A DNA stretch of 41,964 nt from Deferribacteraceae bacterium UBA1873 (GTDB lineage Bacteria; Chrysiogenota; Deferribacteres; Deferribacterales; Flexistipitaceae). The notes under the pieces were generated by a model. It saw only the letters and a program-made list of their open reading frames with translations, was not told the origin of the DNA and did no database searches. Of this stretch, positions 23,732-30,008 are shown piece after piece (positions within the stretch are counted from its first letter, which is position 1; the number at the start of each line of letters is the position of its first letter). The DNA is taken from contig DDHP01000045.1 of the NCBI GenBank assembly GCA_002338145.1, positions 1 to 41,964 on the forward strand, written 5' to 3'. The translations under genes and the position numbers were made by a program.

Positions 23732-24859
23732 ATGTTGACGAAAGATTATTATGAAATTTTAGGTGTACAAAAGAATGCTACAGAATCTGAAATAAAAAAA
23801 GCATACAGGAAGCTGGCTTTACAATATCATCCGGACAGAAATCCAGATGATAAAGAAGCCGAAGAAAAGTTTCGTGAAGTGAGTGAAGCTTATGAAGTGC
23901 TGAGTGATCCGCAGAAAAGAGCCCAGTTTGACCAATACGGACGTGTTTTTGACGAAGGTTTTGCAGGTGGTGGAGGTGGCGGTTTTCAGGCCGATGATTT
24001 TGCATCCACTATTTTTGAAGAATTTTTCGGTGATTCTTTTGGCGATTTCTTTGGTGGAGGATCAAGGCGCAGGGCTAAAAACAGGCCTACGCGCGGATCA
24101 AATATTGAGATAAAATTAGATATAGAATTTAAAGAAGCTGCATTTGGCACCAAAAAAACTGTTGATATCCCCAAAATTGTCAACTGTCACAGATGTGGTG
24201 GTAACGGGGCTGAGCCAGGCGGTATAACTACCTGCTCCACATGTCGTGGTACCGGACAGTTTGTTCGCAGGCAGGGACTTTTTTCCATCTCTACGCCTTG
24301 TCCTGAATGTAACGGCACTGGCCAGTTTATAAAAGATAAATGTAAAGAATGCCGTGGTGAAGGGGTATACCGGAAAAATAAAAAGCTTGAGGTAAAAATT
24401 CCTCCAGGTATTGAGTCAGGTATGACACTAAGAATCAGTGGTGAAGGCAACGATGGCTCCAATGGAGGTCCTGCCGGAGATCTGTTTGTGCATGTTAATG
24501 TTAAACCCCATGAATATTTTAAAAGAGAAGGCAGAGATATTATTTTGGAACTACCTATTTCTTTTGTGGATGCAACATTGGGAACGACTGTGGATGTCCC
24601 CACACTGGATGGCAGCGAAACGGTTAAAATCAAGCCGGGCTCTCAGCCTGGTGACAGAATAACCTTAAAGGGCAAAGGTATTGCTGATGTTCAGGGGTAT
24701 GGCATTGGAAATATGCACATAGATCTAAATGTAGTATTGCCTACAAAATTAAATAAAAAACAAAGAGCACTTTTGGAAGAATTTAAACAGGTTTCCGATG
24801 AGGAAACGTACAAATCTCATAAGTCTTTGTGGGACAAAATGAAAACAATTTTCTCATGA
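23732..24859 (+). CDS. dnaJ: co-chaperone DnaJ (Hsp40, type I)
   Basis: DnaJ delivers substrates to DnaK and stimulates its ATPase. The J domain has HPD at 33-35 within YHPDRNPDD. A Gly/Phe-rich linker follows (GGGGGGFQADDF, FFGDSFGDFFGGG). Four zinc-binding repeats come next (CHRCGGNG, CSTCRGTG, CPECNGTG, CKECRGEG), then the C-terminal client-binding domain. The length is 375 residues. GGAGGT precedes the ATG. It sits 140 bp after dnaK, beyond a terminator, so it is probably transcribed on its own. Confidence 0.97.
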   Translation: MLTKDYYEILGVQKNATESEIKKAYRKLALQYHPDRNPDDKEAEEKFREVSEAYEVLSDPQKRAQFDQYGRVFDEGFAGGGGGGFQADDFASTIFEEFFGDSFGDFFGGGSRRRAKNRPTRGSNIEIKLDIEFKEAAFGTKKTVDIPKIVNCHRCGGNGAEPGGITTCSTCRGTGQFVRRQGLFSISTPCPECNGTGQFIKDKCKECRGEGVYRKNKKLEVKIPPGIESGMTLRISGEGNDGSNGGPAGDLFVHVNVKPHEYFKREGRDIILELPISFVDATLGTTVDVPTLDGSETVKIKPGSQPGDRITLKGKGIADVQGYGIGNMHIDLNVVLPTKLNKKQRALLEEFKQVSDEETYKSHKSLWDKMKTIFS

Positions 24860-24870
24860 TAAATTTAATT

Positions 24871-24937
24871 CACTGACCCTGCAGTTTTAGAACCGTGGGG
24901 TCAGTGCTTTCCTTTCTGAGAGAAATATCTCTTTTTT
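24871..24937 (+). terminator. tandem hairpins after dnaJ
   Basis: The first hairpin has arms CACTGACCC (24871-24879) and GGGTCAGTG (24898-24906) followed by a pyrimidine tract. The second is AGAGA-AATA-TCTCT (24919-24932) followed directly by a T run to 24937. Together they probably end dnaJ transcription. Confidence 0.7.
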
Positions 24938-25020
24938 AAAATTTTTATATTTATATCATGCACAGCAATTTTTTGTACATCTGAAGAATCTCAGTAAATT
25001 TCAGCTTCATATCCAAATCT

Positions 25021-25053
25021 CTCGTTTTTTTCACAAAAAACCAATAAAACGAG
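25021..25053. promoter_or_regulatory. inverted repeat upstream of gap
   Basis: Arms CTCGTTTT (25021-25028) and AAAACGAG (25046-25053) are separated by 17 A-rich bases, about 70 bp before the GAPDH start. No T run follows, so it is more like an operator or leader structure than a terminator. The rest of the 265-bp spacer (24860-25124) shows no gene. Confidence 0.3.
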
Positions 25054-25124
25054 TAAATAAAAAAAAAGATTGAATGTTTGTACTTTTTGCTGTTAAAAAA
25101 GTGTTCAAAAAAGGAGCCAGGTCT

Positions 25125-26567
25125 ATGCATGAGAAGGAGATAGAGTACTTTAAAGATTGGAATGAGCGCAGTATGACTGCAGAAATGATGATTCCCATAA
25201 TCGGGAAACTTTACAGAGAAAAAAGTGTGATAATTACATTGTATGGCAGATCGTTAGTCAATAAAACGGCGATAGATATTATAAAGGAGCACAGATTTGC
25301 CAGGCAAATACTTGAAAATGAATTATCTGTTCACGATACCTTTCTGCTTTTAGAAAACATTGCTTCTATGGACTTATCGCCATGTAAAATAGATATTGGA
25401 AAGCTCACTGTTAAATATCTGGATAAAAAACCAGAGAACAGTCATAAATTTTTGATTCAGGAGCTGTCAGCAGCTTACAATGATAAAAAGGATGTACTTG
25501 CGGAGCCCAGAGATGTTGTTTTATATGGTTTTGGAAGAATCGGGCGACTGCTGGCACGTATTCTGGTGGATAAAACAGGCAGAGGGGATAAGCTCCGGCT
25601 TAGAGCTATAGTTGTCAGAAAAGGAAGTAAAGATGATTTGGTTAAAAGGGCTGCTCTACTAAGACGGGATTCGGTACACGGACAGTTTAAAGGCACGGTG
25701 AGAGTGGATGAAGAGGAAAATGCCATAATTGCAAACGGAGTAATGATTAAGGTGCTTTATGCAAATTCCCCTGATGAGCTGGATTATACACAATACGGAA
25801 TAGACAACGCCATTGTGGTAGATAATACAGGTAAATGGCGTGACCGTGAAGGGCTGGGGTTGCACATAAAATCAAAAGGTGTTTCTAAAGTGATTCTTAC
25901 AGCACCCGGAAAAGGTGATATTCCCAATATTGTTTATGGTGTAAATCATTTTGAGATTAGTGAAGATGAAAACATTTTTTCTGCTGCAAGCTGTACTACT
26001 AATGCAATAGTCCCTATTTTAAAAGTTATCGATGATGAGTTTTCAATAAAAGCCGGACATATTGAAACATGTCATTCTTATACCAATGATCAGAACTTGA
26101 TTGATAATTATCATAAAAACAGCAGGCGGGGCAGAAGTGCTCCACTGAATATGGTTATAACAGAAACAGGCGCAGCAAAAGCTGTTGCTAAAGCTTTACC
26201 CGGTTTGGAAGGGAAATTAACTGGTAACGCTATAAGGGTTCCCACTCCAAATGTATCATTAGCTGTATTGATGCTTCAGCTTGAAAAACCGGCTGACAAG
26301 CAAACAATAAATCATTATGTAAGAGAAAAATCACTTAATTCGAATTTACAGTGGCAGATAGATTATACTAATTCTCCCGAAGTGGTTTCTTCAGATTTTG
26401 TGGGTTCCAGATATGCATGTGTCTTTGATTCGGAAGCCACTATTGCTGACAAAGATCATTGCACCCTGTATATATGGTATGATAATGAGTTTGGCTACAG
26501 CACTCAGGTTGTCAGGATGGTACAAAAGATAGCCGGGATAAATCTGTTGACATTACCAAAAGTGTGA
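25125..26567 (+). CDS. gap: glyceraldehyde-3-phosphate dehydrogenase, long form with N-terminal extension
   Basis: This enzyme oxidises glyceraldehyde-3-phosphate to 1,3-bisphosphoglycerate with NAD(P). The catalytic core begins at about residue 130 with the Rossmann motif LYGFGRIGRLLAR. The active-site Cys is residue 290 in SAASCTTNAIVP, followed by HSYTNDQNL, GAAKAVAKALPGLEGKLTGNAIRVPTP (phosphate sites) and WYDNEFGYS. An extra ~125-residue helical N-terminal region is typical of a long GAPDH subclass of about 480 residues also seen in some proteobacteria. I chose the ATG at 25125, which follows AAGGAG and gives 480 residues; the in-frame ATG at 25074 has no ribosome site. Direction (glycolytic or gluconeogenic) is not decidable from the sequence. 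Confidence 0.93.
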   Translation: MHEKEIEYFKDWNERSMTAEMMIPIIGKLYREKSVIITLYGRSLVNKTAIDIIKEHRFARQILENELSVHDTFLLLENIASMDLSPCKIDIGKLTVKYLDKKPENSHKFLIQELSAAYNDKKDVLAEPRDVVLYGFGRIGRLLARILVDKTGRGDKLRLRAIVVRKGSKDDLVKRAALLRRDSVHGQFKGTVRVDEEENAIIANGVMIKVLYANSPDELDYTQYGIDNAIVVDNTGKWRDREGLGLHIKSKGVSKVILTAPGKGDIPNIVYGVNHFEISEDENIFSAASCTTNAIVPILKVIDDEFSIKAGHIETCHSYTNDQNLIDNYHKNSRRGRSAPLNMVITETGAAKAVAKALPGLEGKLTGNAIRVPTPNVSLAVLMLQLEKPADKQTINHYVREKSLNSNLQWQIDYTNSPEVVSSDFVGSRYACVFDSEATIADKDHCTLYIWYDNEFGYSTQVVRMVQKIAGINLLTLPKV

Positions 26568-26573
26568 AAATAA

Positions 26574-26609
26574 AAACAAGCTCTCCTGTTTACTCAAGAG
26601 AGCTTGTTT
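26574..26609. terminator. bidirectional terminator between gap and the DsrE gene
   Basis: A perfect 12-bp stem (AAACAAGCTCTC with GAGAGCTTGTTT) encloses a 12-base loop. It is flanked by A-rich DNA on the left and T at the right arm's end, so it can stop transcripts from gap on the plus strand and from the convergent DsrE-family gene on the minus strand. Confidence 0.88.
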
Positions 26610-26675
26610 ACAAGTTATTACTTTTTCTCAAATATTTCAAAAAATATACTTTGCTGAACTATTTAAATTTCTACT

Positions 26676-27017
26676 TTAAAGACTCAGGACACCGTAACCC
26701 TCTTTGATATAATCGGTCAGTGGTTGCCCCATATACTTGACTTCAACACCCAGTTTTTCAAGATTATCCGCAATTCCGTAATTATCTGCACACGCTTTAC
26801 ATGCTTCCACTTTTATTCCTTCACGGATAAATTCTTTTATTTTTTCCTGCAGCTCAGGTGTATCGATTAAAAGTTTTGAGGACGGGCCCCAAATAATAAA
26901 ATTGATGTTTTCCCACCAACCTTTCTTTTTGGAGTTGAGAGTATACATATAAACCATATTTTTTGCGACTTCCAAGTCGCCGCTCGTCCATAAAACTACC
27001 AAAGTATCCTTATTCAT
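26676..27017 (-). CDS. DsrE-family protein
   Basis: This 113-residue protein has the DsrE/DsrF-like fold: an opening strand (TLVVLWTSGDLEVAKNMVYMY), a middle strand (NINFIIWGPSSKLL), then IREGIKVEACKACADNYGIADNLEKLGVEVKYMG. Two cysteines in EACKACADNYG sit where related proteins (DsrE, TusD, YchN types) carry a conserved, sometimes sulfur-carrying Cys. It could therefore take part in sulfur transfer or thiol redox chemistry, but that is inference. AAGGAGG precedes the ATG. Its start codon overlaps the stop of a 27-codon remnant of a flavin reductase gene, so it was once, and may still be, translationally coupled to it. It is the last gene of the redox cluster. Confidence 0.8.
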   Translation of the reverse strand: MNKDTLVVLWTSGDLEVAKNMVYMYTLNSKKKGWWENINFIIWGPSSKLLIDTPELQEKIKEFIREGIKVEACKACADNYGIADNLEKLGVEVKYMGQPLTDYIKEGYGVLSL

Positions 27018-27097
27018 ATTTCCTCCTTCATTTCTTGATTTAGTCTGTCCATCTTGTTGTTTTTTAAAGGACTACCGCTTATTCCTAATATTTTCAT
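27014..27097 (-). pseudogene. remnant of an NADPH-dependent FMN reductase / flavodoxin-fold gene
   Basis: A 27-codon ORF starts MKILGISGSPLKNN, the typical opening of NADPH-dependent FMN reductases and iron-sulfur flavoproteins (MKILGISGSPRK, the FMN-phosphate loop). It then runs quickly into MDRLNQEMKEEI and a stop whose ATGA overlaps the DsrE start. Full family members are about 180-200 residues. The remainder appears to have been deleted, leaving the start, the first loop and the native junction with the next gene. AGAGAGG lies just before the ATG, so the stub may still be translated as a leader peptide. Confidence 0.7.
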
Positions 27098-27303
27098 AAA
27101 ATACCTCTCTCAAGTTGGTCGCTTCTCAGTATAAAAAGCCGTAAATGACATTTTTGCACATTTTGCCCAATTAAGCGTGATTGCATATTTATTTAGCATA
27201 TAGCATAAAGTCATGCCATGCCGGGCGGGCCCACCCACAGGGGGAGGAGCCGAGGAATCTCTATCCTTTATATATCAAATAATTCTGCAAATCAGATATT
27301 AAT
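27098..27303. other. non-coding spacer with a GC-rich island
   Basis: No gene is seen here. A GC-rich patch at about 27216-27262 stands out from the AT-rich surroundings. It contains GGGCGGGCCCACCC (27223-27236, nearly self-complementary) and GGAGGAGCCGAGGAATCTC (27244-27262). The latter resembles the degenerate edge of the widespread GCGAGG...AATCTC type of dispersed non-coding repeat. The rest is AT-rich and unremarkable. Confidence 0.4.
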
Positions 27304-27948
27304 TTACAATTTTTTCAGAACCTCTACAATGTCATCCGGCTCTGCCCTCTGGTTGTAATCGGCTTTTCCAAATACGTATTTTAAAGTAAGATCTCTAACC
27401 ACGACAAAGGTAGCCGGAATAGGGATTTCAAATTTATCGTTGCCGTTGTGTTTTGCAACATCCAGTCCGGACTTTTCATATATCTCCACAAGATCATCCG
27501 GTAGTTTGAATACAAGACCGTATTTTGCCGCAACCCTATTATCTTTATCATACAGAACGGGGAATTTTATATTGTGTCGTTCCACCGTCTCATTGGCATA
27601 TTCCGGCACCTCCGGCGATATTGCAATTAGATTTGCCCCATATTTCTGGAAATCGGACAATTTGCTCTGTAAATAATTAAGTTCCAGATTACACACCGGA
27701 CACCAGCCTCCTCTGTAAAAACTCAGAATTACCGGTCCTTTTTGAATCTCTTTGGAAAGAGTAACTTGTGATCCGTCATAGTTTTGCAGGGTAAAATCGT
27801 AAGCTTTTGAGCCAACTTTGGGAATATTTTCTTCGATTCCGCTTTTTACCAAATCTTCTGTTGCTCTCTTCATCACTTTCTTGGCATTTTCAGGAATCTT
27901 TCCTGCACTTTCCCGTTTAAGCTCTTCAATTTGTTCTTTTAATAACAT
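27304..27948 (-). CDS. peroxiredoxin-like (AhpC/TSA, thioredoxin-fold) protein
   Basis: This 214-residue thioredoxin-fold protein probably reduces peroxides or acts as a thiol oxidoreductase. After a helical N-terminal segment (about 1-45) the AhpC/TSA domain runs from GSKAYDFTLQNYDG. The active site is SFYRGGWCPVCNLEL, with Cys83 in the peroxidatic position and Cys86 forming a CPVC pair. IAISPE and KFPVLYDKDNRVAAKYG follow, as in the family. AAAGGAGG lies before the ATG. It follows the AhpD-like gene by 36 nt in the same operon. AhpC and AhpD proteins work as a pair in mycobacteria, so a similar partnership is a reasonable inference. Confidence 0.88.
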   Translation of the reverse strand: MLLKEQIEELKRESAGKIPENAKKVMKRATEDLVKSGIEENIPKVGSKAYDFTLQNYDGSQVTLSKEIQKGPVILSFYRGGWCPVCNLELNYLQSKLSDFQKYGANLIAISPEVPEYANETVERHNIKFPVLYDKDNRVAAKYGLVFKLPDDLVEIYEKSGLDVAKHNGNDKFEIPIPATFVVVRDLTLKYVFGKADYNQRAEPDDIVEVLKKL

Positions 27949-27984
27949 TGTTGCCTCCTTTGAAATCTAAGCAGAAGATTTCTT

Positions 27985-28362
27985 TTAAATTTCGCATGGA
28001 ACGTTCAGTGAGTCGGCAATGGCGTTAAAACTCTGAAATAATTCCACAACCTGCCTCAATTCATTCAACTCTTCCTCACTCGCTCCGGCCATTTTTGCTG
28101 CACCTTCATGAGCCATACAACAGTATTCACAGTTGTTTACCAATGACACAGTAAGTGCTATTAATTCTTTTGTTTTACGGTCCAGTTTGCGCTCATTATG
28201 CATGATATGTTTCCAGCGGGTCAGATTGATAGCTGTCCATTCCGAATCAACCGCCGCCTGCGCCCTGAAAAAATTGGGGATTATCCCCATCTTCTCTTTA
28301 AGTTCATCAAATACCTCTTTCGCTCTTCCGGTTGCTTCATTATCTGTCAGTAACTTAGACAT
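27985..28362 (-). CDS. carboxymuconolactone decarboxylase/AhpD-like protein
   Basis: This 125-residue all-helical protein belongs to the CMD/AhpD family. The redox-active pattern is NNCEYCCMAHEG: Cys78, Cys81 and His85 match the CxxCxxxH signature of AhpD-type alkylhydroperoxidases rather than true decarboxylases. An extra Cys82 is present. It is preceded by RKTKELIALTVSLV, the typical helix before the motif. Such proteins act as disulfide reductants for peroxiredoxins; the gene downstream encodes one. GGAGG lies before the ATG, and the gene overlaps the end of the TetR gene by 16 nt. Confidence 0.9.
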   Translation of the reverse strand: MSKLLTDNEATGRAKEVFDELKEKMGIIPNFFRAQAAVDSEWTAINLTRWKHIMHNERKLDRKTKELIALTVSLVNNCEYCCMAHEGAAKMAGASEEELNELRQVVELFQSFNAIADSLNVPCEI

Positions 28363-28967
28363 GTTTCCTCCATTTTGCTTGGTGTTTTAATGTCCAGCAT
28401 TTTCACAAATGCACACATTGATTTTTCCAACGGCTCACCACTTTTTTCCAGCCTGGAAAGCATTATTCCACCCTCCAGGGTTGCTACTATTGTGGTTGCC
28501 AGAATATCCGGCTGAATATCTTTTCTTATTTCACCGGTCTTAATAGCTTCTTCTATAACGTCATTTAGATTTCTTACCCATTTTTTGAAAACATTTGATA
28601 CAATTTCTGTAAAAATTTCATTCTTATCAGCCATCTCAAGGGCTGTATTGCCGAATATGCAGCCTCCTGTATAATTTTTCTCTTTATGAGCTTTGCCTAC
28701 ATTTGCAAAAAAATTAATAAGTCGCTCTCCCGGAGTATCTCCGGTCAAAGATTGTTCCATAAAAATAAAAAAATTATTTTCGTATTTTTTCAATGCAGCT
28801 GCCACCAAATCCTGTTTATTGGCAAAGTGAAAAAAAATACTTCCTCTGGCCATACCTGTTTCGTTTACAATATCATTAATACTGGTGTCTTCTATTCCTT
28901 TTCTGTAAATTAGGTTAAGAGTAGCAGACAATATTTTATTTTTGGTTAAATCACCTTTGGCTGTCAT
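28347..28967 (-). CDS. TetR/AcrR-family repressor of the redox cluster
   Basis: The 206-residue protein has an N-terminal TetR helix-turn-helix (LTKNKILSATLNLIYRKGIEDTSINDIVNETGMARGSIFFHFANKQDLVAAAL would span residues 7-59; key residues are the G-xx-SI-FHF-xKxDL run). The ligand domain carries FANVGKAHKEKNYTGGCIFGNTALEM; a GC(x)xGN segment of this kind is common in TetR proteins with a TetR_C_11-like domain. It overlaps the Fe-S gene upstream (ATGA) and the AhpD-like gene downstream, so it sits within the operon it probably controls. The near-palindrome at 29816-29829, just after the operon promoter, is its likely operator. Cys-containing ligand pockets allow redox sensing, but this is unproven. 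Confidence 0.88.
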   Translation of the reverse strand: MTAKGDLTKNKILSATLNLIYRKGIEDTSINDIVNETGMARGSIFFHFANKQDLVAAALKKYENNFFIFMEQSLTGDTPGERLINFFANVGKAHKEKNYTGGCIFGNTALEMADKNEIFTEIVSNVFKKWVRNLNDVIEEAIKTGEIRKDIQPDILATTIVATLEGGIMLSRLEKSGEPLEKSMCAFVKMLDIKTPSKMEETCLSY

Positions 28968-29797
28968 ATTGCCTCCTCTTCCGGAATGCTGTATTCACAA
29001 GGGACATCCGTTTGACATAATCCGCATCCCGTGGTTTTTACCTTATAAAAATTACCTTGCTGTTTTTGTATCGTTTTATATGTATATCTGTCACATATAG
29101 TCTTATTATGACCTTCTTCAGTGATTGCTCCTGCAGGGCATCTGCTTATGCACATTCCGCATTCTTGCTTTTTATTAAAATATAGGCAGTTTGCAAGATG
29201 GTTACTGTAAACAGTGTTTTTTGAGTCAATGACAGCATCTGTAATAACACTGCCGCACCTGTGGGCAATGCCTTTTTTTGTAATAAAGCCGTCATTTAAA
29301 CTAAAAGTGCCAAGCCCTGCAGCATATGCCGCATGTCGCTCTGACCATGTTGAGGCAATACCCACCTCAGTGTTATCCAGCCTTTGCCATTTGTCACTTA
29401 GCATAGGAGACACAGCTCTGTAGCCGGCTTTTATCAGAAAATTCTGGATATATGATCTGATATGCATATTAAATTTTTCCCCGTATTCTCTTTGCAGAGC
29501 CCAGTATAGGCTTGGGAAACGATTTTCCAGCCTGTTGGACTCTCTGACAATCCGGCTTACAGGCAAAATCCATACTATGACTGTGCCCTCTTTTATAGGT
29601 GGTTCAAAAAATTCTTCAGGTTGCAGATGGAAATCACCGATAATTTTTTTGTATTTTCTGAACAAAAGATTTTGTATAGAGGTAAAACCCACCAAAGGAG
29701 AATCAAAGTATTTGAAACCGTAGATATCGTTTTGATTCAGTTCACTGTTCTCAGCTAAATATTCAATAGATTTTATAATTTCCATCTTTAGGCTCAT
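28964..29797 (-). CDS. 4Fe-4S protein related to epoxyqueuosine reductase (QueG-like)
   Basis: This 277-residue cytoplasmic iron-sulfur protein resembles QueG and related ferredoxins in its second half. The segment ATWSERHAAYAAGLGTFSLNDGFITKKGIAHRCGSVI is typical of this group. A cysteine cluster follows (ECGMCISRCPAGAI), then a second motif GCGLCQTDVPCEYSIPEE. The first cluster lacks one Cys of the standard CxxCxxCxxxCP order; Cys in LANCLYFNKKQE may replace it. It lacks the HEAT-repeat tail and full length of true QueG, so queuosine synthesis is doubtful and an electron-transfer role is more likely. The ATG at 29797 follows GGAGG by 6 nt; the longer frame from 29866 has no ribosome site and would cross the promoter. 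Confidence 0.82.
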   Translation of the reverse strand: MSLKMEIIKSIEYLAENSELNQNDIYGFKYFDSPLVGFTSIQNLLFRKYKKIIGDFHLQPEEFFEPPIKEGTVIVWILPVSRIVRESNRLENRFPSLYWALQREYGEKFNMHIRSYIQNFLIKAGYRAVSPMLSDKWQRLDNTEVGIASTWSERHAAYAAGLGTFSLNDGFITKKGIAHRCGSVITDAVIDSKNTVYSNHLANCLYFNKKQECGMCISRCPAGAITEEGHNKTICDRYTYKTIQKQQGNFYKVKTTGCGLCQTDVPCEYSIPEEEAI

Positions 29798-29815
29798 ATG
29801 TATCCTCCATAAAAA

Positions 29816-29829
29816 ACCGTACGTTCGGT
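29816..29829. promoter_or_regulatory. candidate TetR operator
   Basis: ACCGTACGTTCGGT is a 14-bp palindrome with one mismatched pair, of the GACCGAACG type recognised by many TetR repressors. It lies between the promoter at 29839-29866 and the ribosome site, where binding would block transcription of the redox operon. Confidence 0.65.
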
Positions 29830-29838
29830 CTATTGGGC

Positions 29839-29866
29839 AGAATAACAAACACTGTCTTAATGTCAA
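29839..29866 (-). promoter_or_regulatory. promoter of the Fe-S/tetR/AhpD/peroxiredoxin operon
   Basis: On the minus strand a perfect TTGACA (29861-29866) and TATTCT (29839-29844) are 16 bp apart. The predicted start lies just before the operator palindrome. Confidence 0.65.
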
Positions 29867-29934
29867 GCTAAAAAACTTTTTGGCTGGAAAATACTTTTAT
29901 TGTCAAAAAAAAGAATTAAGGTATTTTTTAAGGG

Positions 29935-29963
29935 TTGAAATTATAACTGTTATATATTATTTA
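29935..29963 (+). promoter_or_regulatory. possible promoter of the PAS-GGDEF gene
   Basis: TTGAAA (29935-29940) is followed after 17 bp by TATTTA (29958-29963), about 45 bp before the start codon. It is a weak match in very AT-rich DNA. Confidence 0.3.
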
Positions 29964-30008
29964 ATAAAAATAAAAAAGCAAGCTGTTATATTTTTTTGAG
30001 GTTTTCAG

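Noticed and set aside
24187..24633. Long antisense open frame over dnaJ (and similar frames over dnaK, clc and gyrB)
   Set aside because: Shadow frames of strongly conserved genes, with no ribosome site and no family similarity.
25074..25124. 17-residue N-terminal extension of GAPDH
   Set aside because: No ribosome site precedes the ATG at 25074, whereas the ATG at 25125 has AAGGAG and gives the usual length of the long GAPDH class.
29798..29866. Longer N-terminus of the Fe-S protein from 29866
   Set aside because: It would cross the promoter and operator, has no ribosome site, and the extra residues do not match the family.
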